Shown piece after piece: positions 12,677 to 25,899 of a stretch of DNA of 64,000 bases; the stretch's first letter is position 1; every line of letters starts with the position of its first letter. The notes under the pieces were generated by a model. The model did no database searches, was not told the DNA's origin, and saw only the letters and a list, made by a program, of their open reading frames with translations. The DNA lies in the NCBI GenBank assembly GCA_005408345.1, contig SEMN01001024.1:1-64000 (forward strand). The letters are read 5' to 3'. Source of the DNA: Macquaria australasica (Eukaryota > Chordata > Actinopteri > Centrarchiformes > Percichthyidae). The position numbers and the translations under genes were made by a program.

Positions 12677-13460
12677 ACAGCGGTGATGAAACATTACTGG
12701 AAACAAAAAGCTGCAAACTGATCTGATCTGCTCTGGGTTTCTTTTTTTTTTTACGTGTGTGTGTGGTGGCAAAGATTTCCTCTCTCTCTGTTGGTTGGTT
12801 TCTCGCCTTCTCTGTGAGTGAACTTTATTTCCCATCTCACGTGGTTCGTGTTTGGAGTGGGTTGGCATAGTAGCCTTACACACTTCCCCTTCCTCCTCTC
12901 ACTAAAGGTGATTCCACAGTTTTTGTTCCATGTTGAAGGAGTTGATACAGTTTGTACCGTAGCGGTTTCCACTAAAAGCAACAAGTTTAAAGCACCAGTA
13001 GAATAGTAGCCGTCATTCAAGATCATAGACCGTGAAGTTAATTTGGCATTATTTTGTCACAGCACCTGTTAGACTGCACACGTCCATGAATGTAAAGCAT
13101 TTGTTGATCACAATGGAATCAAAACGAGCACAAGAGTTATTCTATTCTCTCTGATTGGGAGGTTATTGTTTTATTGTGTTCACGTTGTTCTGACTTTCAT
13201 TCTTAAGGGGCCGTACCAGTATTTTGCTTTTATAATAAATCACGTATACTTTACTTTAACAAAGGAACATTTTCCAAAGTGTAAAAGAGAAGCCATTTGT
13301 TTCCATTCATTTCATCACAGTGTAAAAGTCAGTTTACAGAGAAGTGTTTGAGTGGGGTATTATTCCTGTGGACATCATGTCTGCTTTTATTTTTGTAAAA
13401 GTTACTGTATTGTTTAGTAACGTGTTAGACTTTTCAGTTTGAACAACATTTAAAAGGAAC
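12677..13460 (+). other. kiaa2013 3' UTR with candidate poly(A) signal
   Basis: This is the non-coding tract after the kiaa2013 stop codon. A canonical AATAAA lies at 13234-13239 and another at 16401-16406. I cannot tell which is used. No other gene is supported in 12.7-17.4 kb. Confidence 0.5.
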
Positions 13461-13669
13461 CCTGTGGAGTTTTTGACCACTAGCAGCGCTACAGAGCAGT
13501 GGAGCACACATCCCTGCTTATGGTTTCCCACTGATTGACAGTTGGTGGCAGTAGTGCACCAACAAACATAGTAACATGCCAACAAAGACTGATCAGACCT
13601 CAGTGTGTTTTGTTGAGAAACACTGAACTTTTGTTTGTTTGTAAGAAAACTTCCACAGGGTGACTTTAA
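13452..13669. mobile_element. MITE with ACCCTGTGGA inverted ends
   Basis: The left end ACCCTGTGGAGTTTTT (13459-13474) is mirrored by AAAACTTCCACAGGGT (13646-13661). Outer TTAAA/TTTAA bases extend the symmetry by a few bases. The element is about 220 bases, non-coding, and lies in the kiaa2013 3' flank. Confidence 0.65.
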
Positions 13670-14417
13670 CTTTGACAAACATAAGAGCAGCTTTAACGCT
13701 CACTGTGATAAAAGACGTTTCTAGAGAGTTGATTTTTATTCTGTAACTGAAATAATGGAAACCACTGGCTCCCTTAAGGGTGGGAAAAACACAATTCAGA
13801 AACCTAAAATACTCCAGCATACCTGGAAAAGCATAATGTCTACATGAACATGATTTGTAGTAAACGAGCGTAACATTGGTAAGACCCTTTTAAAATGATT
13901 CTTTAAAGGAAAACTTTAACTTAATTTTTGTAGTTCTGGTCAACAGAACTATCAGTCATGATAACATTGTACTCACCAAGTGAATCGCTGAAATCTGGGA
14001 ACGGCAATATTGTGAAAAATAGGTCCAACACAGATGATCAGACAGGCTGTGAACAAACCTTGAAGTGAGATGATTGTCATGGATCGACCCAAAGCAAAAT
14101 GATCCTGCAAATGACAGAAGCCGGAATTAGACCTCGGTATAGAAAGGTGGTGCTGAAAGTCCATAACGTCTGTTGCCATGTAAAACGGCTACTCCAAAAC
14201 AAGATGTTGACCTGCTGAGAAGGTGGTGCTGCAGCTGATCAGCATGGACTGTGTGCTCACTTTGCCAGAAGTCTTTATCTGCTATTACTTTTCTTTCCCT
14301 GCATTTTGATGATGTTTTATATTGAATCACTCAATTAAATTAACAAGAAATCTATGGGTTGGCTTTGGCTCTTTACTACTGTCACACCCTGCTGTGCCTC
14401 AGAGCTCTCATCCTCAG

Positions 14418-15002
14418 CATGTCTATGGCAAGCCATTTGAACATTTAATTGCTAGACTGGATATATATTGCAGATATCTGTAATTCAATTCTTCCTAGTC
14501 AAAAAGAACATTTCACATATCCACAATGACATTCTAGGACAAATGACATCACTTTTGCCATTCTGTGTATTGGGCTTTCAATTTCAGATATCCACAATTA
14601 CATTTTTGATAGAATTCTTACTAGGAAAAACTATCATTTGTTCTAGGAAGAATGACATCATTATGGATATCTGAAATGTTATTTTTTGACTAGGAAGAAT
14701 TAAATTACATATATCTGCAATATATATCCAGCCTAGCAATTAAATGTTAAAACAGCCACTTAAACTTTTTAAAGATTTGAAGATATCTTAAATTTAGTTT
14801 TGTCTAGTACAATCAAAGTTGTAGATATCTTGAAATGCAATTTCTACTAGTAAGAATGTTAATGTGGATATGTTTAATTACCATTCTGACTAGTGAGAAT
14901 ACAATTTTGACTAGGTGTAATGCTGTTATGAATATCTAAAGTGTAATTAGGTTGTGGAGGAGTGTGGTTCGATTGAATGTTAAAACGGCTCGCCATAGCA
15001 TG
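14418..15002. mobile_element. foldback (palindromic) MITE with GATATCT/CTAGT modules
   Basis: The outer ends are inverted: CATGTCTATGGCAAGCC at 14418 against GGCTCGCCATAGCATG ending at 15002. Inside lies a second, near-perfect palindrome: 14439-14522 (ACATTTAATTGCTAGACTGG onward) pairs with 14663-14749. Short modules (GATATCT, GACTAG/CTAGTC, ATTC) recur through the element. There is no reading frame. This is the architecture of a non-autonomous foldback element; I cannot name the superfamily. Confidence 0.8.
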
Positions 15003-15297
15003 TCTGTCTGTTTGCATTTCTCCTGGGAGGCAGTGTGGATGGGTGGGGTAGTGCCGTTATTAATCCTCCCCTCTGACTTCACCAGGTCGCCGGCAAAAGT
15101 GAGGATGGCTGCTGTGACACCAGGAGTGCTGCTTGAACGCCACAGTGCTCAACATGTGGCAGTGGTTCTGAATGAGCTTTGGCAGCATGGGAGATATTAA
15201 CATGGGGGTGGTGTGGAGTGATACCACCCACAGATCTGCTCTGAGAAGATGTGGAGGCATGCAGGTTAAAACTGGGGGTCACTTTAAAACCAAAAAG

Positions 15298-15480
15298 GGC
15301 TGTAACTAACCATTATTGTCATTTTTGATTAATCGATTGATCTATAAATTGTTAGAAAATCATTTTAAATGTCACAATTTCCCAGAGCCCCGAGTTTACA
15401 TATTTAAGTGTCTTGTTTTGTCCGGCTAACAGTCCAAAACACAGACATTCAGTTTCACGCAAGACTAAAGAAAACAGCAA
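15298..15480. mobile_element. degraded hAT-type MITE fragment
   Basis: GGGCTGTAACTAACCATTAT followed by ATTAATCGATTGATC and CCAGAGCCC resembles the widespread teleost repeat that begins GGGCTGCAACTAACGATTAT. Only one end is recognisable. The rest of 15.5-17.4 kb shows nothing I can name. Confidence 0.55.
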
Positions 15481-17459
15481 ATGTTACATTACGTTACATT
15501 AATTAATAGATTGTGTGTGTAATGTTGGAACAACAACAATGTGAGGCAGATTCCTCTCACATTTTGAATCTCTGATCTCACCGGAAACTAGAAATTCTGA
15601 CATGCACAAAACATGTTGACCCAACAGAGTGATTGTTTACTATTAAAGCCAGTGAGACTGTGACCAACATTTTAAGAGTCTCTGCTGATTTATCATGTCG
15701 CTCCTATAACACAAGGAACCATCAAAGTCGATGCAGCAGAACTAGAGATATCCGGTTTTATTCCACACATTCTTGTTAAAACCTGGCGCCTATGTCACCC
15801 ACAATGCAACTCTTCCTTTGACAGTTGTGTGGTAGGTTGGGGTGTGTTATGCTAGTAGCGGCTTATGTAGCCTGCAGTAGAGATGAGCAGTGGGCTGCAG
15901 AGGTTTGGTAAGCTCACTTCTTTTTAACTCCACACCAACAGATTGTTTTCATTTTCAAACTTGTAGTCTTCAGCCCCAACCGACGCTGACTGAAGTGACA
16001 TCACTTGAGGACATTTATCAGACTTCACACAGCTCCCTCTGGAGACATTAAAGGCTGTAAACTACTTTTAAAGCATATGCAGTAGAACTCTCCAACACCT
16101 GTGTATAGATTCGTATTGGCTATTCCACTTGGCTCTCAGATCAGAAGTTAATTTGATTATGCAACATAGTTCCCAAGTACAAATAATGTGTGTGCCATGT
16201 TAGTATATATGATTTACATGTTATTTCTGATTCAGCATATTTGATTGTTCATCTTTTTCCTTTTCAGGTTGTGGGTTTTATGTGTTTATTTCATGTGAAC
16301 TACTGAGTGTGCCTTAATGAAGAAAGAAGTTAATTTGAGCTCATGCTATAATCTGATTGGATTGTACTTGAATGGTTTCATTTTGTCTTCTGTTGGGGAG
16401 AATAAATCACTAAATTATTGTGAGAAAATGTATAATTATGTTGTCTGATAATTTGTTCCATATATTTCTGGGTCTGTTTTTGTCATTTAGGTGTATGGAG
16501 TGGAATATTAGAATTATAGACTTTACAATGTTTATTTCTAATCAATTAAAAAAATGGATCAATTTAAAGCTGCAATATTTTTATAGTAACGCATGTAATG
16601 TATTGCTGCTGCCCCCAAGTGGCGTAAGAAAATACTGCCTGACCCTTAATGTGACTCTACAACACATGACAGCCGTCCAATCACAGCGCCTGCTGCTGCT
16701 GTTTTCACATCGTTAAATTAAAGAGAACCAACTTTAAATTAGAGCAATCATCAGATGGAAAACTGTCAACACTGATGCAAGATGGAGGCAGATACATTAG
16801 TAACTGGAATAACAGAAACTACCATTTAAAAGCCATTCTATTACAAAATTAAGTTGTGGAGAACACTACATCAGTGGAACAGAAACATCAGCTTTCATAC
16901 GTGGGTCACATGATAACAACCGAGCCAGTTCGATTCGCTGTTGAAGACCATGAGGTGTCGCTGAAAGATCCGAAAGAATTTTTAAGTGGGCCTTTGAGTT
17001 GAGATTATTTTGTCACACTACACATTAACACTTAACAGTGGTGATCTTCACTGCTCAGAACATGAGTGTAAACGTGCACGGGTAGGTGAGGTGGCGTCCA
17101 GGTGTAATGCACCTGATCTCAACAGGACCTGATGATCTGTTCCAACACTGATGAACAAATATAGGAACACTTTTTAGAAATTATCATATGCAGTCAATAT
17201 AATTCATCTAATGATTTTATTTTGGAGTTTTCATTTTCTGTATTTAAGTGTCCGGTAACACTGACCACCTGTCGTTACCAATGCTTTCAGGATGCATCCT
17301 GTCATCACTGCGTTTCAACAAAATAAGATACTTTAAACAAATGACACCTTGTAAAGCAGATTATAAATCAGTGTTGACCAGTAAATTACAGCCAGCTTGT
17401 TCCCCACAAACAGATTAATTTAGGAAAACTACTCAAAGACATGATGAGGTATCTACAGT

Positions 17460-18993
17460 GAAATGGGTGACTCCGTTTTTATTGATGAATTACATGTAGC
17501 CTCTTTCTTTTCAAAAATAGAATATACTTTAGAATACAACATGTGGCATCTGTAGGGAGAAACCAAACAGGCCCCTCAGCAGTTCAGCAGTGACTTGACT
17601 TCACTTGACTTTGGTAAAAGTAGAATGAAATGAAGTACAAACCATCCACAGCTTTCACACTTTTTCAAGCCTGACAGCGAGCACCAGAAACATGCAGGAG
17701 GAAATACAAGGAGCCTCAGCAGATACTGAATCACCTTATTAAAAAAATGTAGCACAAACAATTCAAATATGGCTGAAAAGTTGAATCAATACAATTATGC
17801 CAGATCACTTTACCTTTTAGATGTCTGTACAGCGACACTGTGACACAGAAGTGTAACTCAGCTACATGTGGTTTATTGAGTCAGTGTGTTTGCACTCTAT
17901 TATGTACAAAACCTCGTAAGGTTCTTTAATTATTACAATTAAGCAACTGAGCATTCAATCAAGGCGTTTTCTGATATTTAGGGAAATGAGCCTGTGTGCT
18001 GTGTTACCAGAGTCGGGACCAACTTTCTCCTGGGTTTCAGCAGAGACGGGAACGGGATGTCTTTAGTTCAGCTCAGCACACAGACTGGAAGCAGAGATAA
18101 AACTGGTCTGTAACCAGTCTGTCTTCCATTAACTTCAAAACTGTCTTGTTTGCACACAGTACTGGACTTTTACACTCAGTAAAAAAAGAAAAGTCTCTTC
18201 CATTCAAGTCAAAACCCACCAATCAAAGATGGCGGCGCATTTCTTTTTCAACCAACTGGAGAGCTGTGAACTTCCTTGAACTTAGTGCTGCCACTGGTGG
18301 CTGGAAGATGTATTGCAGCAATATTGCTGCTTCTTCTATTGCTACATTCCTTCCTGCTCCTTTGTTTAGCATCTCTGATTTGAAATGCTTTATGCTGACT
18401 TTAATGAGTAATGTTCTGAGTAAAACCATGTCTTTGTTGGAAAGATTGCAACCATCCAGCAAGTTCCTATTTTCCACATTCTCCCTGTAATGGATTTATG
18501 AGGTGCTCAGTGACTGAAATGTCCAGAGTTCAAGGAGACAGCAGTAAAGGGCCCTGACAGGTAGTATGAAATTCCTGGATCAGGACTAACTGTAGATCTG
18601 CACAAAAATTCTGATCAACAGGTATGTTTTCCAAAATGTTCCAAACATCTTAACTCTTCGCAGTCGTGCTCCTGTGAGAAACACTAGAACAGATCAACTG
18701 CTAATCTTAAAGCTGCAGGAACCCAAGGTCCAGTCATACATTATGAAAACAACAATATGTTCCCAACACAGACTACCTTACACACCGTTCCTGTGAAGCT
18801 ATGAGGAGAAGTTTTCCTGAAGTAGTGAAAGTCCAACAGTCCCAGCTGATGTCCTCGTGTTCAGCAGGCCACGACAAAACATCCATCAAACAATTCAACA
18901 TGTGGGACCCTGAGCACATCGTGTTTCTCCAGTCACAGTAGAGAGAGAGAGAGAGAGAGAGAGTGAGAGTGTGTGTGTGTGTGGTGAGGTGGA
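17460..18993 (-). other. phc2: phc2 3' UTR with candidate poly(A) signal
   Basis: This region follows the phc2 stop codon on the minus strand. A TTTATT (AATAAA on the minus strand) at 17478-17483 is a plausible end, giving a 3' UTR of about 1.5 kb. A GA/GT microsatellite lies at 18942-18982, about a dozen bases beyond the stop codon. The real end of the transcript is not known. Confidence 0.45.
18942..18982. repeat. (GA)n(GT)n microsatellite in phc2 3' UTR
   Basis: A run of GA dinucleotides passes into GT dinucleotides. It starts within about a dozen bases of the phc2 stop codon. Confidence 0.9.
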
Positions 18994-21900
18994 CTACGAG
19001 TCTTTGAGCATGCTAATCTGGGCAAAGACCTTGAGTGCAGGGCCCAGTTTGATGTTCATGGTTCCCATGAGATGGTCCTCCTTCAAAAGCAGCAGGGCCT
19101 GTCCATCGATCTCCTGACAGCGGAACTCCTCAGCAATCTCCAGACAACCTGCAGCCACAAACCACCAGCAGTCAGCTCACAGCTACGCTCTGCACAGACA
19201 GCGGTCTTGTGATCTGCACCACGATGGCTAACTACATTCATCAGTCGCCAGAAGTTTCTTTACATGGTTGGTATCAGAATAATCTGGATCTGTATGAAAG
19301 TCTAACTAAAATCACAAAATGTATCATTTTTTACAGGTATAACTCTGTTAATGTTTCCCTTTTCTTTATCTTTAACTTATTCTCTAATTTGTTATATTTT
19401 TTAATACAGAAAGGAATAAAAAAAAGCTCTTTGGAGATCCGGCTCCTTTACACGAATTGACTATTTTCTGACACTGAACAGTGACAGTGACACATTCACA
19501 GCTATATTAACGGTTGATATAGAACACAATGATAGTGTAGAAGTCAATCCTGTTATATTATGGGATGCAGCCAAAGCTTTACTTAGAGAAGAATTACAGC
19601 TCTTAAAGAAAGCTAAAAAACTGCTTGATCTGCAAGACCAACTCGTGGATCAGGAACCATCTGCCTGGTCCCAAATCAGATCTGTTCAGCAGGAAATTCA
19701 TCAAATTCACAGTGAGGAGAGAAAAAATATGATTTATGAAGCAAAGGTAAAATGAAACAGGTCCAAAATCTTTAGCCTGGAGGCAACCCAAGCAGAAAAC
19801 ACAATTTATACAACTACAGACCATTTAACTAATAAAACAACAACCAAATTAAAAGGAATCCAGAAATGATTTGAAACATATTACAAAACACTCAACCAGA
19901 CAGAGCGAGTGAATAACAAAGTTAACCGTTTTTAAATTCATTAAACTCTTGGCAGCATATAGCATAATGGCAATACTGAAATTTCAGTTGAAATGAAAGA
20001 GATTAAGCCCTCACACATTATTGATCATATTAATAATCATAGATGTTTAGAGGACATTTTTATATCAAGGAATGGACAGATTTGGGTTTAGCAAAGGGTT
20101 TATACAATGTACTCATCCCTAACTGCTATGATAAAAATTCATTCTCATACTGACTTAATTCCTTCATATTAAAATTGTCATTTGTTGTTCAATGCTCTTT
20201 CTTTTTTTTTTTTTCACACAGTTGTGATGCAACATTGTTCCAAAAACAATGTCAAGTGTGCACATATACTACTGTGATGTCTGACATGCAAAAGAAAAGG
20301 TTGTCAGATGACGGATCTTATCTTTGACATCAACAACTATCGAAAACTATTAAATGGTAAATGGACTTCATGGTGATGAAGGAACATGTCACCCAGTGCA
20401 ACAGTGTGGCTCTGTTGATTGATGTTTTTTTGCTTTTACAGATTGGTCTCATTCAACCATTCACAAACACATTCACAGACCGATGGGGTGCAAGGTGCTG
20501 GCCTCCATCGGGAGCAACTTAGGGTTTGGTGTCTTGCCCAAGAACACTTTGACAAGTGGACAGGAGGAGCCGGGGATCGAACCGCCAAACCCTGGGATTA
20601 ATGGACGACCCGCTCTTCCTCCAGCCACCCTAAAAAAAAAACATCAATCAACAGAGCCACACTGTTGCACTGGGTGACATGTTCCTTCATCACCATGCAC
20701 ACACACACTGTAGTTTAATCCCATACACACCGTCCTGCTGCCCCAGATACTCACTAGAGCACCAAATGTGGATTCTTCCGCCGCTGAAAATAGTCCCCAA
20801 CAAATGCACTATTTCCTCCTGTTTGTTTGATTAAAATCTACAGTGAGGGGCTGTTTTAGGAAATTTCTGAGCCTTTTGTAAACATGGAACTATATATTTG
20901 TGTTCTTAAAGATTGACATCTTCAGTAGGAACAGACAGTAACAGCTGAGGAAGCGCCCACCTGGCAGAGAGGAGATGAACTCGTAGACGTCCTCTATGTT
21001 CCACTGGTCGGGGTCACTGGGCAGGAAGCTGTGGGGCAGCTCAGAGCCTCGCTGGGTGGCCGACAGGGGGGACGGGGGTCTTTTGTAGCCAGACAAGTCT
21101 GAACATTGGCTGGACTCTGCCTGCACAGGGTGGTCCGAGTGACCAGTGGACAGAGCAGCAGCAGGCTTCTGCACAGAGTGGGCAGTCTGAGAGAGTCACA
21201 GCAGGGGTTAAATACAACAAAGATTGAGCCGAGAGGAAGGAAATCTGACCTGAATTATATTTGCCCCTGACATGATCTAATGTAGAAATGAGATAAGCTA
21301 TAGGTCAGATTAAGAAGAGTGCAGGTGTTTTCTGTTACATACAGAGAGCAGTTGTTCTTCACTATTACCAAGGTATGAAATATTGAACAAAATAACATTA
21401 TAAAGTCTGACTGCTGTCTCACCTTCTTTTTAGACTCCAAACTGCAGTTTTTGTGGTTTCCGTTGAGTGCTCTTTGTTTCTTCATGTGCTCCAGGGTGGT
21501 TTTGCGGTTTGGGAACAGACCCATTCTCTTTGTGCATCCCACGTTGTAGCTACAAAAAAACTTAACACGGTCAGCTAAAACCGGCAACCTGATGATGAAT
21601 CTTATCGTGTTTGTTTATTTTCACAACCAGCTGGAACATTGTAAGCTCCATATTTGTACGTTACGAACAGGTCTGCACCTCTGTGAGGTCTCTAATGCCA
21701 AACCACAGGTGTGTCATGCCTTGTATGTTTGCTGTGAATAAACATATTTTTTTCTTACATGAGAAGCTTGAATCTCATACCCATAATGCCCCTTAATGTT
21801 GAGACTTTGATGTTTAATGTTAATTCAGTGAGCAACTCAGAACTAAATTAAACTGTTCTGTTGTCGGTTAAATTCCTCTCTACCTGGCCACACATTATGT

Positions 21901-24900
21901 CCAGCCAGACCTCGGTCAGATTTTTCCATAAATCTACAGTCAACAATTTGGGAATAGCTTTTGATCCCTCTCTCACTTTTGAGCCACATATCAGCTTTTT
22001 CAGCCAAAACACACCCCTTTTAATCCTGCTAATGCTTTTATAACATCCAGAATCGACTACTGCAGAGCTCTTTTCTCTTCATCATCATCAACATCCTCAG
22101 CCCTTAAGATCTGACAAGTTTGATCATATAACACCTGTCCCGATGACTTTGCATTGGCTGCTAATACAAGTGAGGGCTGATTCCATAAACCCTCCTTCTG
22201 ACCTACAAACAGAGCGGCTCCTTCCTACATTTCCAGTCTTATGACTCCATCACGTCCTCTCGATGCTGGGTATTTAACTGTTCCTCGATTGAACAAAAAA
22301 TGTTTAGAGGTAGAGCCTTTGCCCATCGAGCTTCCACTGCATATTTGGGAGGCAGGCCCCCCAACTGATTTCTTCTTTGACAATTCTGTTCTGTTGCTGT
22401 ATGAACTTCATTTTTAATTTCCTAGTTAAGGTAGCTTTATTTATATGGCACATTTCAAACACAGAGGCAATTCAAAGTGCTTTCCTAACCTCAATCCTAT
22501 TGTTATATTAACATTATTACCTGCATGTTTGCATACTTTTACTTGATAAGTCTCACGCCTGATGTATTTTTTAAACTTGTGCAGAGACTCTTTAGGTGAT
22601 GTGCACCTTAAATAAAGTCAAGCTGGAGAAAAAGAAGCTGTTTCTGTCATTCCAACAACTCTGACAGAGTGAGACGTCTTCTCTCCAGCTGATCGCGTTG
22701 CGTCAGTTTCAGGAGTTTCATTCTCCAGTTAAACTTAATCAATAATTTAAGATGATCAACCTCATAATTTTTAAAAACCAGGACCTTCAGCATTTGGATC
22801 AAGGAGCTCGTGAATCATAAAGCATGCCATATTAAGTATCTACAGCTGTTATACTTGCATATGTGTCAACACGTGTAAATATAAGGATCGGATCGGACTT
22901 GGGGTCTTGGGATACTTGTTCAGGACTTCTCTAACTTCCACCACAGGGTGAACTGTGTAAATGAAAGAAATGAAGAGACAGTGATGTTTCTCTGCCCTGC
23001 CTTACCGTTTGGCACACACAGTAGAACAGAACCTCTTGGACCTTTTGAAGACGTAGGCAAAGTCCACCCTGCCACACAGCTCACATGTCAACATGGGCTC
23101 CTGCTGGGCCTTTAACTCTGAGGGAACACACAATCAGCAGAGGCGCCATCACCAACAGCTGCCACAGAAAACACATCTCTGTCTAAGTAGGGAAGACATG
23201 ACAAGTTCAACTGGAGACGTTGCCATGGATCATGTGCAGAATGCCTTGAGAGTCCGATTTCTATAAGAAGGATTTCAGCACACAGGTCAATGTGACAGCC
23301 TTCATTGTAATTATCATTATGCAACTCAATATGATGAACCAACCAGACACTGTGTGATACATGTGGAAGGGAAATGTCAGCTCCTCTCCTGCTCCACACT
23401 CTGAGAAAGAAATAATGAAGCTGTGCTGCCGGTCTGACAGATTTATATCTAACTGAACTTTACCTTTTGGTGAGAGGCCGTCCATCTTTGAGTCTGCCGT
23501 CTGTCTCCTTAGGCTCTCAATCGAGAAAGATGGATGTTCCACCTGCAAACAGAAAACATATACTTCACTACAGCAGCTGCTGCCGCTGCAAGACACTGAC
23601 AATCACAGAACACTAGAAGAACACAATGTGCAAATATGCTCCAGCCGAGTACGGAAAATGGACAGATGGATAGTTATGATTTATTTTCACATTTGATACA
23701 TGACAGTAGAGAATGAAACATGGATAAAAGGTGGTGGGGGTCAAAGACTTTGACAATGAATGTTTATACTTGCATAGGTGATTAAGAAATCCTAAGGTTC
23801 TGTTTGATTCTGTTTTGTTAGTACAAGTTTCCACCTCAGTAGTGTTTTCTGCCTTCTGACTTCAGGAACCAGGGTCTGAATTGAGTTCCTGGAGCCAAAA
23901 CAGTCCCTGCTTTTTGGCACCAGAAACTGTCAGGATGGATCACTGGTGATCAATTTGTCAGACTATGTGATCAATGCTTTGGTGATCAGCTTGACGTGTG
24001 TTTAGAGTTTTAGTGTGGGACTTGGTGACAACTGAGCAGACTGATGATGGCTTTGGATGTAAGATGCATCACGTTGTTACACTTATAATTCAAACAGGTG
24101 ATCAGAGTTTCTTTCCATCATATGACAGATCAATAATACTGATTAAATCCTGTATTGAAACAGTTTGTTATGAGTGACGTTTTGCCTGTTTACACTGCAG
24201 TTATCTCTAATATGAGTTTGTGCACTAATGTAACACATCTGACATGACAGATATCTAGTGTCTGGTATATTTTGAGGATCCTCAAAACTGCAATATATTC
24301 TACCCTTTTGTTTTTTTACTTTTCTGTGTGTGTGTGTGTGTGGGGGGGGGGGGGTGTGTGTGTCTGTGCTTTTAACCCATGCTGCCAGTTAATGTCTTGG
24401 GACACCGTTCATTCCTCAGTACTTGTAGATTAGCATTATCATTGCTACTAGCTGCTCGGGTCTTATTTCTATTTGTAATAACAGAACTGCACTCACCTTG
24501 GTACTAGCTTAGATCCGGTGACATCACTAACAACAGGGCAAGAAACATGAGCAGTCCGCCGATCAGATAGGTTGGAAACAAACCCCCAAAATATTAATAA
24601 CGTTAAATCTTCAAGTCAATATGGCCAGTGTTGTTTTTGAGTTACCTGCCATTATGTGCAATCAACTACCAAGTCTCTGATTACTGTCCCTGTCATATAA
24701 TGATCATATTCTGTGTCTGTGTATTTGTGACTTTACAGACAGACACATGCAGAGCTCCATTACTCACAGGGAAAGGCTCAGCACCCTCCTGGATAACGAA
24801 GCCTTCTATCAGATGGGTGAGGATGTGAGCCTTGACTAGGGCCTGGGCCGGTTTGCTCTCTCCACTGTGTTGGCTGCTGTCAGTGTTCCCGTTCCCAGAG

Positions 24901-24905
24901 GTCAT
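18994..24905 (-). CDS. phc2: polyhomeotic homolog 2, short form (PRC1 subunit)
   Basis: Polyhomeotic proteins are PRC1 subunits whose SAM domain polymerises to compact Polycomb chromatin in the nucleus. Six coding exons, read leftward: 24905-24768, 23542-23464, 23117-23006, 21549-21423, 21186-20961 and 19148-18994. All phases agree and give 278 residues. In order: the start MTSGNGN, as in the human PHC2 short isoform; the HD1 motif (ILTHLIEGFVIQEGAEPFP, residues 28-46); an FCS zinc finger with C84, C87, C103 and C107 (LTCELCGRVDF...RFCSTVC); the YNVGCTKRMGLF extension; a linker rich in Ser and Pro; and a SAM domain at about 212-276 (DQWNIEDVYEF...DGQALLLLKEDHLM), ending LKDS. The PHC2-type end rules out PHC1 and PHC3. 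The long-isoform N-terminal half was not found. Confidence 0.94.
19410..19920 (+). mobile_element. L1-like LINE ORF2 fragment in phc2 intron
   Basis: A plus-strand reading resembles the linker between the endonuclease and reverse transcriptase of fish L1-type ORF2 (SDTFTAILTVDIEHNDS; WDAAKALLREELQLLKKAKK), with later FETYYKTLNQTE. It has stops and is truncated at both ends. It sits antisense to phc2 in its last intron. Confidence 0.7.
20369..20697. repeat. 63-bp near-perfect inverted repeat flanking a SINE-like insert
   Basis: The left arm 20369-20431 (CATGGTGATGAAGGAACATG...) is repeated almost base for base, inverted, at 20633-20697. The roughly 200-base spacer carries a segment I recall as a common fish repeat (TTCACAAACACATTCACAGA ... 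GAGCCGGGGATCGAACCGCC). It lies within a phc2 intron. Confidence 0.9.
21880..22625 (+). mobile_element. L2-like LINE 3' fragment in phc2 intron
   Basis: Plus-strand pieces VNNLGIAFDPSLTFEPHI, a SRIDYC-type segment and FDHITPV...LHWL are typical of the C-terminal part of an L2-type reverse transcriptase. It ends with TTAAATAAAGTC. The frames are broken by several indels. It is antisense to phc2. Confidence 0.65.
24327..24364. repeat. (GT)n with G-run
   Basis: A GT dinucleotide tract is interrupted by ten G residues. It lies in the first coding intron of phc2 (23543-24767). The rest of that intron shows no exon. Confidence 0.9.
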
Positions 24906-25899
24906 GACTGGAGCACAGGCCGCCCCTCACCTGTCAACACAAGCAGCATGGCAAACTCAACAAGCGCTGACCACATAGACCAGGGACCTGCTGCTGCCCC
25001 CCCCCCAAATAGCTGCTGTTCAAATACACAAAGAATGCAAAGCTCAAATCATTCAAACATGGCAGTTTAATGGTGGCCCAATGTTTTGGCAAAAGTACAC
25101 AGCGTTACTTTTAATCCTTAAAACTTTACATGACAGGTGTTATTTTGACTCCTTAAAAACCACTTTTGAATTTGGCATAGCTATAATCCACTAAAGAAGC
25201 TTTGTTTTATTATTACTTGTCTGCTTTTGTAATTTGCTAACTGTATTTCTTGAACCGTCTTCTTGCACTAGTTAAATATACAGGAGAATTCAGCTCTATA
25301 ATGACTTTTAATGCGTGCCGATATAAAGAGTTTCTCACACTGTGTCACAATCCGTTTTGACTCGTATTTTAGGACTCGTCGTTTTGTTGCGATATGCAAG
25401 ACAACCCTGAGTTGCCAGATTTCAGAATGCAGTCTGGCGTGACAATCTCCCCACACCGTTAGGCTAACGCGTGTGTACACTGTTGTTGTGGAAACCCACC
25501 GGCTTAATATCAGCATATTATTATTAAAGTAGAAACCACTGATTCAATACACATTATCCGGTAACGTTATGACTTAGCAAAATAGCTTTTGTTAAGTTGG
25601 CTGGCTTTAAAGAATTATAACTTATAGAGCGTCAATAAGCCAGTTAAATCCAAACTCGCTAAGGAAAAAGCATTTCCCAGTTTCCTTGTTTCTCTTTAAA
25701 TTGTACAAATTAAACTAAAGTGGAGGTTATGGACACCAAGCCCAATCAATAACTCAGTTATCTGCTAATATCAATGTTGCGTAAACTTACAGCTAGCCTT
25801 GCATCAAATCAATTCAGCCCAGCGGTTACTGGGATTTACTAGTTGAATTGTGTGAATGAATAAAACTACACAACATTAAAAGCCAAGTTTCCTTGCCCC

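Noticed and set aside
14952..15200. Plus-strand frame of 82 codons
   Set aside because: It starts inside the foldback MITE and has no similarity or conserved features.
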